NCBI GenBank assembly: GCA_020744425.1
Contig: JAGMUV010000008.1
Span: forward strand, 2,170,001 to 2,234,000
Source of the DNA: Dactylonectria macrodidyma
Taxonomy: Eukaryota; Ascomycota; Sordariomycetes; Hypocreales; Nectriaceae
Length of the DNA stretch: 64,000 nucleotides
Direction of reading: 5' to 3'
Positions 23,526 through 35,876 of this stretch are shown in pieces (the stretch's first letter is position 1; each line of letters opens with the position of its first letter). The translations under genes and the position numbers were made by a program. The notes beneath the pieces are model-generated. The model saw nothing but the letters and a program-made list of their open reading frames with translations, was not told where the DNA came from and made no database searches.

Positions 23526-26432
23526 ATGAAGTTCAACATCGAGTATGGTCTCCCTGGCGGCCTTTGTCATGTGCCAGCGTCATACTGACTCACGTAGTGA
23601 CCTACCTGTGCTTTTTCCCTATCCCAAGATATACCCAGGTGTGTCCACGAAACTTCTCCAGCTTCTAGTATCGATCCACACTAACTCTTTTGTCTGCACT
23701 AGAGCAATATGCGTGAGTCTCTCGACCTCATCTAGTGCTAATGCCCAAGCTGATCATCTCGCCCCTTCAATAGCTACATGTGCGATCTCAAAAGTACGCC
23801 ACCTATGTCCTCGTTGCCCTGCATCGTCTTCCCCTCAAGCTAACCTCTCTTATCCACAATCAGAAACCTTGGATGCTGGGGGTCACTGTGTCCTAGAAAT
23901 GCCTTCTGGCACTGGCAAGACCGTATCCTTGCTTTCCCTCATCGTCGCTTACCAACAGTACATGCCTGAGAAACGCAAGCTCATCTACTGTTCTCGTGCG
24001 TTTATCTTCCACCAAAAGCAGTCTCCTCCCTTACTCACTTCCACTACTACCAGGTACCATGTCAGAGATTGAGAAGGCTCTAGTCGAGCTACAGTCTCTG
24101 ATGAAGTATCGAGCAGAGCAACTCGGTTACGAGGAAGAGTTCCGTGGTCTCGGCTTGACTAGTCGAAAGAACTTATGTCTTCATCCCTCGGTAAAACGGG
24201 AGAAGAGTGGCTCAGTTGTTGACGCTCGATGCAGAAGCCTGACGGCCGGTTTCGTCAAGGAAAAGAAAGATCGGGGTGAGAGCGTCGACGTTTGTGTCTA
24301 CCATGACGTATGCATATTGGCGCGTGTATTCTTGCCACAACTCAAGCTGACCTCCCGATACAGAACCTCGATCTCCTAGAGCCTCACAACCTGATACCCA
24401 ATGGTGTTTGGTCTTTTGACGACATCCTACGCTATGGCGAAGAACACAAACAGTGTCCATACTTCACGGCGCGGCGAATGGTGAGTATCAAATCGAAGCA
24501 ACCACAGTCAAATTGCACATATGCTAACAACCACTCATAGATGCAATACTGCAACGTGGTCATTTTTTCGTACCATTACCTACTAGACCCCAAGATTGCG
24601 GAACGAGTTTCTCGAGACTTCTCCAAAGATTGCATCGTCGTCTTTGACGAAGCCCACAACATCGACAATGTCTGTATTGAGTCTCTCAGCACCGACATTA
24701 CCGAGGACTCATTACGCAAAGCAACTCGCGGCGCTCAAAACCTCGAGAGCAGAATTGCTCAAATGCGGGAGACGGATCAAGAGCAGCTCCAGAATGAATA
24801 CCAGAAGCTTGTCCAGGGTCTCCGTGATGCAGACGAGGCTCGTCAAGAAGACGCTTTCATGTCAAATCCGGGTACGCTTTTGCTTGTGCTCCTGTTAATT
24901 GGCGCGTATGAAGTGTCACTGACGATTGTATAGCTCTCCCTGAGGATCTGCTTAAAGAGGCCGTACCAGGCAACATCCGAAGGGCGGAACACTTTGTCGC
25001 CTTCCTGAAACGATTCATCGAATATCTCAAGGTACATAATGTTCTATCTGTACTGGCAATTGGCCACCGCTAACCAAAACTCCAGACCCGGATGAAGGTC
25101 CGTCAAGTCATCTCAGAAACGCCGCCGTCGTTCCTGTCTCACCTCAAGGAACACACTTTCATCGAGAAAAAGCCGTTGAGGTTCTGCGCTGAACGACTGA
25201 CGTCGTTAGTGAGAACCCTCGAGCTCACCAACATCGAGGATTACCAGCCACTTCAAGAAGTGGCAACGTTTGCTACGCTCGTTGCAACATATGAAAAAGG
25301 ATTCCTTCTCATCCTAGAGCCCTATGAGTCTGATACTGCCGAAGTGCCCAACCCGATTCTGCATTTCACCTGCCTAGATGCCGCAATTGCAATCCGACCA
25401 GTGTTTGAGAGATTCTATTCCGTCATCATCACATCCGGAACCATCTCACCTTTGGAAATATACCCTAAAATGCTGGACTTCTCGACAGTCATCCAGGAGT
25501 CTTACAGCATGACGCTTGCTCGACGATCCTTCTTGCCCATGATTGTGACCAGAGGAAGCGACCAAGCATCAGTGTCGACGAGTTTCCAAGTGCGAAATGA
25601 ACCCAGTGTGGTTCGAAATTATGGTAACTTATTAACGGAATTTGCTAAAATCACGCCCGATGGCATGGTCGTTTTCTTCCCGTCATATCTTTACATGGAA
25701 TCCATTATCAGCATGTGGCAGGGTATGGGCATCCTAGATGAGGTGTGGAAGTACAAGCTTATCCTAGTCGAGACACCTGATGCCCAAGAAACGTCACTGG
25801 CGCTGGAGACATATCGCACTGCGTGCTGCAATGGGCGAGGGGCTGTACTTCTCTGCGTCGCACGAGGAAAGGTTTCCGAAGGCATCGATTTTGACCACCA
25901 GTATGGCCGGACCGTGCTCTGTATCGGGGTGCCGTTCCAGTACACTGAGTCACGTATCCTTAAGGCCAGACTAGAGTTTCTCCGAGAAACATATCGCATC
26001 AAGGAGAATGACTTCCTCTCATTCGATGCCATGCGCCACGCTGCGCAGTGTCTGGGCCGAGTCCTCCGTGGCAAAGACGATTACGGAATCATGGTCCTAG
26101 CCGATCGTCGATTTCAGAAGAAACGGACACAACTGCCCAAGTGGATCAATCAAGGTCTCCTTGAAGTCGACGTGAACTTGAGCACCGACATGGCTGTCAG
26201 CAGTGCGAGAAGGTTCTTGAGGACTATGGCGCAACCCTTCCTGGCCAAGGACCAAGACGGCATCAGCACTTGGGGTCCCAAAGACTTAAAGGAGCACAAG
26301 GAGAAGATGGACTTGGAACGAATCAAAGAGCTTGAGGAAGCGGCGCAGAACCCGCAGGCCGCGACGCAAAACAACTACGATTACGACGACGAAGAGTTAG
26401 ATCAGGATATGATGGAGTTGGAGGGTTTCTAA
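23526..26432 (+). CDS. RAD3: TFIIH 5'-3' DNA helicase RAD3/XPD
   Basis: ATP-dependent iron-sulphur helicase of TFIIH; it opens DNA in nucleotide excision repair and supports RNA polymerase II initiation. Ten exons: 23526-23542, 23598-23638, 23703-23712, 23774-23793, 23864-23995, 24054-24307, 24364-24480, 24541-24871, 24934-25031, 25086-26432, giving 788 residues. Walker A is PSGTGKT with Lys48, the same number as in human XPD. The four FeS cysteines are C115, C133, C154 and C189. DEAH is at residues 233-236, followed by [11 protein letters not shown]. The HD2 motifs are [20 protein letters not shown] and [15 protein letters not shown]. The acidic C terminus is usual in fungi. The first four exons encode only 29 codons and include a 10-nt exon; the phase works only if all of them are used. 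Confidence 0.96.
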
Positions 26433-26731
26433 GTTCTCTATTTCTGAGTTTCCCATGCAGCCCGGTCTTCCCAACTAAAGTTGCCATTCAAAACTAGTAA
26501 GGGGTTATTACAGTGTAACAAAATTGTGTCGGTGTATTTAAAAGCGAGCAATCAATAATCTATGTATACCGCGGTCCCTATCCGTGGGGTATTCTATCTA
26601 AAAGGGTCGTCTATATCTCGTAACTCCAAATATTCCAAATACTCGCACCGTCGCGCCAATGCAGAAGCAAACCGAAAAAGAAATGCGCTTAGCGAGGAGC
26701 GAGGAGCGAGGTAGCGGCACAAAATGGCAAT
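26433..26731. other. Convergent gap between RAD3 and the DDHD gene
   Basis: 299 bp of 3' flanks, somewhat A/T-richer than the flanking exons, with short AGCGAGGAGCGAGGAG direct repeats near 26694-26711. No gene. Confidence 0.6.
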
Positions 26732-29700
26732 TTAATTGGCCAACAATCTCTTCGCCGCCTTCACAGCTCTCATGGCCGGGAGTGTGTGCGCCCGGCCTGG
26801 CCGCCTCCCGATCTCGATGCAGAGCATACGGATAAAGTCACTATTGGTCCAATAGCTCGAATGCGCGCTCAGCATGTTCAGGTACTGGATCTCCAACGGG
26901 CCGCCACCGGAGCGCAGGTACCAGTCGATCTGGCCGTTGTCGTTAAGGAGGAACGCCTTCTTCTCGGCAATTTCCTCGCGGGTGAAGTCGTGGACTTCGA
27001 GTTCGAGTTGCGATGGTAGGCGGATTGTCCTGGGCCGTTCTGGCTCAGGAGTAAGTACGTTCGGTGTCGGGGCCAGGCCTGGCACCACATTGCGCATCGC
27101 GTCGCCAACTGACTTCCAGATCGAACTAGCGATACTAGGGACGTAGGCCGACTTGAGACTCGAGGCGTAGACGGGATCCACAGCTCCGTTGAGGAGGTAT
27201 GCGATGGGGTCTTCCTTGGCAAGGATGTTGTAGATGTTGTCAACGGCCAGGCAGCCAAACTCTCCTGCCTCACCGACGACACCGTTGGCAACAGTATCGC
27301 TCGAGTCAGCCCCTGGTTTCATCCGTCCATGCCGAGGCATCAGGGTACCCCTCTCAAGGAGCAAGAAGAAACCGGCCGGGCTTCCTGCGAGGAACAGATT
27401 CACCGTGTCAAACTCGAAAAAGCGTGTCTCGGGCTCTTTCAGTGATAAGTCGATTTTGGGCACCATGGTCGGTTGGCGTGAGAGAATGTCGAGTGCCATC
27501 GCACTGCCCAGAGAGTGGCCGATGAGGTGCACACGGCCATTTTCGGCAAACCCTGCGTTGTTTCGACACCAAAGCCGATAGACTCTATTCGCTTCCGACA
27601 CCAAGGCGTTGATCATCTTTCCCTTGTGGTGGGACATGTAAAATGGAATATCAAACATGACGTCTGATATCATGCTGCGGATGGCGGGGATCGTATCAGG
27701 CTCGATATCCTTGAGCCCAAAACCTTCGGGCGTGTATTCTGCCTTGTCTTCTTCCCTCATTGGGCCTCCGTCTTCAAAGGACAAGCCCATTCTCCAGTTC
27801 AGGGGCAAAATCATCAGGCCGTTTTGGCCCTCACGAAGTACTCCCTGAACGATGGGGGTCTGGAGTTCCATGTTGACTGCTCGCCTGAAGCCGTTGATAG
27901 CATGTGTGAAATGATAGCTCTCCACCCGCTCTGCAAATTTCTGTCCAATTCCGTGGGCAACGAGGACCAAGTCAGTAACCTGTCCTCGTTCCTTTTCGGC
28001 TTTGCAAGCGGAGCATACGTCTTGTCCAGTACTCTCGTGGGACTCATCCGCTGCAGAACTGCCAGGTTTGTTAGGCGCTTCCTTCTTGTGATGAATCCGT
28101 TCCCAGGCGTTGCGATCAAATCCCCTCATAACCGGGACTCCAACTGTCAGACCTTTCATGGTCTTCCAGACCGGTCGTCTTCCGTAATATGCTGACGGTT
28201 TGAGGCTGGGCTTTAGGAGGAATGCCTGTTTTGAGTTTTTATATATGACATGGTAGTTCGAGAACGGTCGGGTTGGCGACTCATTTTTGTCCACCAGAAT
28301 CGGCTCGATGGTTCCCTCGGCAGCGGCGTCTCCTTGAAAGCAGCGGGCGGCACAAAATGGATCTGATGAAATGGTGGACTCCGTCACTTCATTATCGTCT
28401 TCATACTCAGACTCCTTGGGCCATAATGGGTGCGAAACCTTCTCTTCCCCAGAGGGACCGACCTCAATAGCACAGCGTAGTTCATCACTCCAAGTCTCTG
28501 TCCACGGTTTGAGTTCATGGAAGCCAGCCTCAAGTTGATTCGCAACGGCGGCAGGAATTGGAAGCATCGTATCGCTCAATAATGTTAGTTCGGCCCTGAT
28601 CTCACACATATTGAGGACTCACTAATAGAACCATGTCGCTCTCATGACCACCGCAACATCATTCACCGGTGACCAGTAAATAGGTCTCATCTGAAGCATA
28701 GGCAGCGAAACCATGTGGAGCCGGGACACTCCTACAGCGATTTGTACATCATCCGGTCTATGCTTGCCATGCATGTCAATGCCCGACCTCTCAGTAGTTT
28801 CCGGTTCACTTCCCCGTCTACTCGCTACATCACGCTGATCCTCATAAGGCATACTTGGCAGGGGACTATCTGCTCGGGATGGCGAATCATCCGCATATGG
28901 GTCAGGAGTGCCAACTCGGACGAACGGCTTCCCAGAGATACCGTCATCCTGAGGCGGCGGTCGAGTGAGAGCTGGGCTGCCAAAAGGGGTGCGTGCTTTA
29001 ATTGATCGAGGTTTCGGGTCTGATGTTGACAATTCATGGCTCTTAGTATGCAGTCCTTCGCTTATGGGTGGTGTTCCTTGGCTTCGCCTTGACGCGCTTT
29101 GAGCTTCGGCCGTCGTCTTGTAAATTCGGGATATCGGGTGTGGAAGGGTGTTTGCGTTGGAGCCAGTTCGAGAGCGGCTGGTGGAAGCATCTGCAGTTAA
29201 AGGACGTCCTTCTTCGGGATTGACTACCGCCCCTCGGAGGCGGCCGAGAACAAGAACAACTTGATGCATCACTTCATCGGAGCCAAGAGCAGGAGTCCGT
29301 TTCCTAGCCAGAGCACAGAACGTGTTCTCGAGCTCCTCTGACACATCGATTATCAACTCGGGACAGCAGGCGGGTATATTAGTCGTCGGGAGGGCACCGT
29401 GCGAAGATGTCGATGGGTCTGGTGGCTGGTGTTTGTTGCGATGCCTGTCCCAGTGCGTAGACGCCACATGCTGAATGAGCGACGCCAGCTTGTCGGCAGT
29501 GGAGGCGGACACTGGGGCGTTTGGGGCTTTCCCTCGCCTTGCATCTTCATGGGTTTTCCGGTCATCATCGGACATTAGACTCAGCCAGCCCTTCTCAAGA
29601 GCATTGTTATCGCCTCGGGCAAACGGACGCAACGAGCCCCTCGCGGACCTCGACTCTGGCGCGCCGGGAGCGGAGCTGGTTGACAACGGGTCGTCGATGG

Positions 29701-29830
29701 GGATAATGGACGAGTAGAAGAACTGAGCTTCCACGGGGGGGATTTCATCCTCTCGGTGAACGCGGGCAACGGGGGCCAGGCGACACTTTGCCCCGTATGT
29801 GTGGACACGGCTGTTGTTGTCGTCCGCCAT
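26732..29830 (-). CDS. DDHD-domain phospholipase (PA-PLA1 / Ddl1-like)
   Basis: Member of the intracellular phospholipase A1 family with a DDHD domain; yeast Ddl1 is a mitochondrial enzyme acting on cardiolipin and other phospholipids. Two exons (29830-28623, 28574-26732) give 1016 residues. The N-terminal ~340 residues are polar, Ser/Pro-rich and likely disordered. The junction reads ATWFYYDTMLPI, then PWTETWSDELRCAIEVG. The lipase elbow is IGHSLGS with nucleophile Ser757. The DDHD region follows, with FDTVNLFLAGSPAGFFLLLERG and EDPIAYLLNGAVDP. A CxxC pair (CSACKAEKERGQ) sits before the hydrolase core. Unspliced, the frame would stop at the codon spanning the exon end. The substrate and location are inferred from the family. 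Confidence 0.9.
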
Positions 29831-31354
29831 GGTTTCTAGAATGCCGTCGCTAGCAGCAACTATCCAGTGACGTTGGGCCTCGAGCAGCTGGGTGCAAGCG
29901 GCGTGGCTATCAGACGGGCCATAGAGGCAAGGCGATGCGGGGGTTCGTCGGTTGTCATTCGAGTTGTTAGGCAGGAAAAAATGGTTGAGACGGTACAGGC
30001 AGCCGACGTAGTGTTCGGTACACCGACCTTAGTCTTCAGGTTGATGACGTGGGAGCTGCTCAATCTCATGCTGCCTTTAAAAAGCGGGTCTGCCAGTGCC
30101 GCTATGCGGGTAGCGCTGAGTATCTCGGCTCCTTTGGCAGGTATCTAACTTGCTGTTGAAGCCAGAGGGGTACTTAGAGCGGCCTGGAGCGTGCAGGTTC
30201 ACATGTTATGAAACAGGCACTGAAGTGCCATGCATTGGGGGCGGACATACGGACTAACTAACTACCCTAGACCTATCTATGTCATGCATTGCGTTTGGTG
30301 CATGCTTTACTTGTATTATTTCAAAACTTGAAGAACGTGCTTCCGAGAGTGGAAATGTTTCGAAAACTGGAGAAGTGCACATAGTATCTTAAGCTAGTTG
30401 TCCGTTGTCAGGACGTGTTGGTAACCAGCAGCTGCCCCGAAGGATCACTCGAAGGCATTCAAAACTCGTCAACCCCTGTGACTGCCGACTCTACCTAAAG
30501 GATTGGAGTAGGTTGAAACCGGCGACTTTGGTGCTCGAGACCCGATTCAGTCTCAGAGGCAGATATGGCTCCTCTTATGCGACAGTCGCGTTTCGTGCTG
30601 GCCATGAGTTTTCGGGTTGCTAGCGGGTATTTGAGCCAGCAAGTCAGATTATTGGCTGATACCCATACCTTCTGCTGATGGTTTACTTCCCAGGTATTCC
30701 GTACCTTATGTGAAGTAATAATAAGGGCGAAATGGTGTTGGCCAAAGTAGCATTCAATAGGCAGGGAGTAAATGAGCTATTTGGGTGGGACATTCTGGCA
30801 GGAACATTGCCGTTTTAGCTGTGTGCAGGCTTTACAACAAATTTTACTCTCGTGATATCCAACATCTACTCAGGCACGAAGGCTTTGCTCATGCGCAATC
30901 CTCATGGCAGGAATGCCGGGCTGCGGCTTGCAAAGCTTCGGGATTTCCGTCACATGCATCGGAAACGATGTGTTGATCAATTTTCGGTTGGATCCACTCT
31001 TCCCGGAGCATCAACTCCACATAGAGTGGCGAGGAGATCGGCCAGGGCATCGTGCGAGGCATTCGAAGTTGAGTTTATGCATCAAGACTAACACGGTATG
31101 TAGTTTCCGCATTTCCGAGTTTCCGTAAGAGGCCTTTGATAGATCTTGAGGCGTCCGAAGTGCGGGGAATCCTTACCCGAAATAAGATAGCGAGCTAGAG
31201 AGGGGAGCCTGGTGAGTCAACAATTGTCACATTGCTGATCTCTTAACGACTCTGCTACGTTGACAAATATCTCCTCTCTGCCATCGGAACTAGGCTCCAT
31301 ACCCAAGACAGAAGAAACCGAGTCTAGGCTCGAGACATCGAATACAGCGCATCG
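29831..31354. other. Divergent gap between the DDHD gene and the aldo/keto reductase
   Basis: 1.5 kb with both promoters. No frame over ~95 codons and no family resemblance. I saw no repeat or transposon end. Confidence 0.55.
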
Positions 31355-32879
31355 AAATGGAATACACAAGGTAAGCCACTCCACCTCACTATTTGTAGCG
31401 CATTCAGCAGTGAAGCCACCTAGAACGATGATCACTCAGCTGACTCACCGGGCAGACTCGGCGAGAGTGGCCTCAAGGTTTCCAAGATCATCATGGGATG
31501 CATGGTCTTTGGTAGTTCCAAGTGGGAGGGATCTCCGTGGACCCTTGATGAGGAGGAAGGCCTCGAGCTGCTCAAGAAGGCTTACGATCTCGGCATAAAC
31601 ACATGGGTATGTATAACCGTTCGGCTACGTGATACGGGCCGAAATTGTGTCGGGATAGTTGGCTCACCTACGGCTCAGGACACGGCCGACTTCTACTCGA
31701 ATGGAGCCTCCGAGGTCATCGTTGGCAAGGCTCTCAAAAAATACAACATACCTCGGAACAAGGTCACAATCCTCAGCAAGGTTTACTTTCCCATCACCGA
31801 AGGAGAAGGCGTTCGGGTCACCCCCGTCAACGACGGAGCAATAGTGAACCAGATGGGGCTTTCGCGAAAACACATTTTTGATGCCGTTGACGGTTGTCTT
31901 CGGCGCCTTGACATGGATTACATTGGTAAGTGCTGTTTCCTTTTCTATCATCCACGAGTTCTCTCCCTCTACTCATCGCCGATAAGAACTGCCAAGCGGT
32001 GGTTGTGCATTTGTTGAGGAGTCAAGTCCCAGCAGGCTCCTAGAGTCCATTGCTGTATCTGTCGCTGTGTCGCGGCTGTTGTTGCTTGCTAATGTTGCTG
32101 GCGGCCGTGCCGATGGATACGCAAATGTTGCCGCTTCGGCTGCGGCCCATGGCAATCCAAAAGAAGAAAGCAGTGCAGATGACCAGGGTTTATTCCAAAT
32201 GGACGACAATTGAAGTTCCTCACAAGGAGGCCCATGCGTCGGGGCGTATCAATCCATGCTGATGACCGGGGGTGGTTTATTAGATGTTCTCCAGATCCAT
32301 CGCCTTGACCGGGACACGCCACCAGAAGAGATTATGAGAGCCCTACACGACGTGGTCATATCTGGCAAAGTGCGATACATTGGAGCCAGCTCCATGTGGA
32401 CTTGGGAGTTTGCCCGGCTGCAACACATTGCAGAGCTGAAAGGGTGGACCAAGTTCATATCCATGCAAAACTTCTACAACCTGGTGTATCGAGAAGAGGA
32501 GCGGGAGATGATTCCATTCTGCAAGGCAACTGGGGTCGGCATTATCCCTTGGTCGCCAATGGCTCGGGGCCTGCTCACCCGGCCCTGGGGCACGGCCGAG
32601 AGCGAGCGAGCGCGCGGGGACAAATATAGTGCCGTGTGGAATGTGGATGCCAGCAGCGAGGTTGTCGGCCGAGTCGAGCAGCTTGCCAAGAAGAAGGGAG
32701 TTAGCATGGCCGTGCTGGCGACGGCGTGGGTGCTTCACAAGGGTTGTTGCCCGATCCTAGGCCTGAACAAGCCGGAGAGGATCGATGAGGCGGTTGGCGC
32801 GCTGCAGATTCAGCTCACCGAGGACGACGTCAAGTTTCTGGAGGAGGAGTACAAGCCGCGTGCTGTCCATGGCCATTAA
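31355..32879 (+). CDS. Aldo/keto reductase (NADPH-dependent, aryl-alcohol/versiconal-reductase-like)
   Basis: Predicted NADPH-dependent carbonyl reductase with a TIM-barrel fold. Four exons (31355-31368, 31456-31606, 31679-31925, 32284-32879) give 335 residues, normal for the family. The start MEYTRLGESGLKVSKIIMGCM is the standard first strand. The catalytic tetrad is complete: Asp56 and Tyr61 in DTADFYSNG, Lys89 in ILSKV, His143 in LQIHRLD. NADPH-binding features GIIPWSPMARGLL and the C-terminal KPERIDEAVGAL are present. The first exon codes for under five residues, and the third intron is 358 bp, five to six times longer than the others here. It resembles aflatoxin-type versiconal hemiacetal acetate reductases and yeast aryl-alcohol dehydrogenases, but no biosynthetic cluster genes lie nearby, so the substrate is unknown. 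Confidence 0.9.
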
Positions 32880-32880
32880 T

Positions 32881-32909
32881 CCACAATCCCACAATCCACA
32901 ATCCCACAA
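32881..32909. repeat. CCACAATC short tandem repeat
   Basis: Four copies of CCACAATC-like units (8-9 bp) lie immediately after the aldo/keto reductase stop codon, so they are probably in its 3' UTR. Confidence 0.85.
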
Positions 32910-33050
32910 TGGTCGCATTGCCATCCCTGGGACGCCTCTGGCACTTTTTTTTTTAGCACGTTTCTTGGACATCTGACGATTAGTTGTAAAGAGCATATTT
33001 AGCCACCGGCAAGACAATGCATGCTAGATTTCTAGATTGTCCCACATCGC

Positions 33051-33113
33051 CGTGCTCTCCATGCTCTCCGTGTTCTCCATGCTTATTGTGCTCCCACTGC
33101 TCCTACTGCTCCC
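33051..33113. repeat. 9-bp degenerate tandem array (YRTGCTCYC), 7 units
   Basis: Seven consecutive 9-bp units beginning CGTGCTCTC, CATGCTCTC, CGTGTTCTC. The TGCT core is kept in six units; the third reads TGTT. Every unit starts in register. Confidence 0.85.
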
Positions 33114-33760
33114 CGCACTCACCCGTATTCATTGTACATATTACAAGCACCCTCCAGGAACGCACACGGCCGACTTCGGTGCCTGAGTAATAGATGAACC
33201 TAATTTGAAGGAGTCTTCTCGTCGGATAGTTATTCAGGCGCCCGGCGGCAAACCGGGCGCCTAGGGACAGGCATGTCGACCAGAGGTGGAGGGAAATCAG
33301 TCGAGTTGGAAGCAGGCAGAGGCAAGGAGGACCGATCGGGATAAGACTTGTGTAAAATGCTCTGAGCCGTCCCTGTTGCTGCATTGTGCCGCCTGGCTTC
33401 TGCCGATTTAGCTTGGTCTGGTGGTGTCAGGCCACAAACGGCTTGCGTAGTTGTCCCGGCCTGGCCCCCAGGCGCGTACTCGGCGCCTGTTGCCCTTTCG
33501 CTGAACATTTTCAAGTCGCACAGGCGCTAGATTCAGCGCCATGGCCGTTGTTTCTGCATCGTCCACGATCGGGGGTGGCGCGGGCGCAGGCGGCGTCGGG
33601 GGGTTCGATATCGCAGCGGCGTAGCATGGGCTCTGAGAGAGAACATACTCCGTACCAGGAATGTACACACGTACACGGGCATCCATGCCCGTCATGTCGT
33701 ATCTCCACAAGGCGGCCCGAGAGAGCCACAGCCCGCAACCTTGACAACCACACACGGCCC

Positions 33761-33860
33761 ACCTAAGACAAACCAAGACAAATCAAGATGAACCAGGACG
33801 AGCCAGGACGAACCCAGAGCACCCAAGACAACCCAACACGAACCAAGACAAACCAAAGGA
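33761..33860. repeat. 10-bp phased degenerate array (AACCAAGACA), 10 units
   Basis: Ten consecutive exact-length 10-bp units with consensus AACCAAGACA/G, for example AACCAAGACA at 33771 and 33841 and AACCAGGACG at 33791. There is no insertion or deletion across 100 bp. Two further related units lie at 33891-33910. Confidence 0.9.
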
Positions 33861-35837
33861 CGCCAAACTGAGCAGGGGGCTGCCAACAATAGCCCAGACA
33901 AGACCAAGCATGGCCAAGGCCTCTCTTTGCCTGCCTAATTATGGTAGTACGTATGGGAAGACCCATCACCATCGTCCCCATTTCAGTCTCGATCCGCAAA
34001 TATTCCGAACATGTTGGAGGGTCATAGGGTCGTCAAGGGACAGGGTCATAGGGCCTAGAGCTGTGCTACAGGGGGCTGGACAGGGGTTTCCCTCCTCCGC
34101 CGGGTGCCCGGACCCCTCACGCTCCACGACCACCACTACCAACTCGACTTTACAAGTTTGCATGGAGGACCAAGGAAGGTAGATTCGAGGTATGTCGTAA
34201 GTACTTTCCGGTATGGAGACACCTAAATGCACGCAGTTTCCCAGGTAGGCAAGTCCCGAGGCAGGCTGGCGGATGCTTTCCCGATGCGGCCCGTAGTGGG
34301 AAGGTACCTTAGGTAGCTGAACACATGGGGAAGAGCCAGGCGCCAAGGTGGAAACTTGCAGACCGCATTGAGAAAGTGTACGAAGTACGGACTACACTGT
34401 GACCAGTCGCACGATTTACGAAGTCGGTGGCGGGCGGGTAGGGTTCTTCAACGGCCAAAGCGAGAGTAATTAAAAAAAAAAAATGGCCCGGAAGAACCAC
34501 TGGGGAATACCCAACGGTCGCTGTGGGTTTGTCCTGGTGGGATCCGTGCCAGATACCAATGGAACACGGTGCCTGTGTTACATCACAGGTTCCCTAAAGT
34601 TCCCTACTAGCAGGGACCAGTCTCCTAGGACTTGAGGAAGGATCCCTTCTCTCCCAAGTCCCAACCAACCCGGAGCAGCGGCCCTCATTGTTCTTCACAA
34701 CTCACCATTCCGAGCGGCCGACCAGGATATGTCCTCTTTCGTTCTCTGCTCTCTGCTCGTTCGCCGTACCTGTACACACGTACGTCAAGACTATTGCATC
34801 TGATCTAGTCCAGTCTAGGTTTGGACTCACCTCGCAGTGTCCCCGACTCGCGCCACATGATCCGTTTATCGACTCTTGAGGCGGCAAACCACCCTGGCTG
34901 TTGACGGGATGCGGACGGCCATGCCTAGCGGGCAGGCCTAGCAAGTTTATGTACCTCACGGGTACGCAGCCGTGACACGCTCGCGTGCGATCCATGGGCC
35001 TGATCGATGCGTGCCTGTGGCCATTCGCTCATCGAGTGCATGCCATCCCTAGACAAGGCGCTTCATGCCTTGCGTGTCAGGGCAAGGGCCGAGTGGTCCC
35101 CGTCTGCAAGTGTCTGCAAGGCGCCGCGCCGTCTAGGCTCAACCTCAACCCGGGGACGCAACTCAGGCTCAACCCGTTGGCGAGCCAATCCGGTATTACC
35201 CATCTATTTTGGCAGTGCTTGACTTGGCCCTGCTTAGGGGCTGGGTCTGCGTTGCGTTGACGGCCCGTGGAATTACCTTATACCTACACATGCCCACCAA
35301 CCTACCCTAGGTACGGTCTGTGCCTTACCTTGCCGTATGCCATCTGCCGTCCCTCGTTTGACATTCCATCTTCTAGGAAGTCCCTTGTAGTGGTTATGGC
35401 TACACCACCCATACGGACCAGGCCGCTGGGGCAAGGGTTATCGAGCCCATGGGGCCAAGTGTCGTTGCATGGGGAGCGCACTCGGACGGTTCTGTTCAAG
35501 TTGGTTCCTCATTGTGGAGAAACCTTTCGGTTTACCCATGGGACCTAGTCCATTGGACCCATGTGCCCTCACTCTGTGGTTGTTGGGTCCTTGTGCTCTA
35601 TCACCATCTCCCCTCTATCTTTCTCTCTCACTCTCTGCTTCGGCACGCTCTCGGTCTGCCTACGTCCTCTCTGCCTCTCTCCCGTTTCTGCCACGCTTCC
35701 TGCACCCTACGTACTCTATCGCACCCTCTCACTCTCCTACTACTCCCATCCTAGCACCCACTTCTGCCGTCATCCCACACCAGACTATGTTCAGTTCATT
35801 GTCTTGTCATTGTTTCCGTAAGTACGTAGTACTTACA

Positions 35838-35876
35838 TAGGTAGGTAGGTAGGTAGGTAGGTAGGTAGGTAGGTAG
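35838..35876. repeat. TAGG tetranucleotide microsatellite
   Basis: 39 bp of uninterrupted TAGG repeats, nearly ten units, in the intergenic region upstream of the C2H2 gene. Confidence 0.95.
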
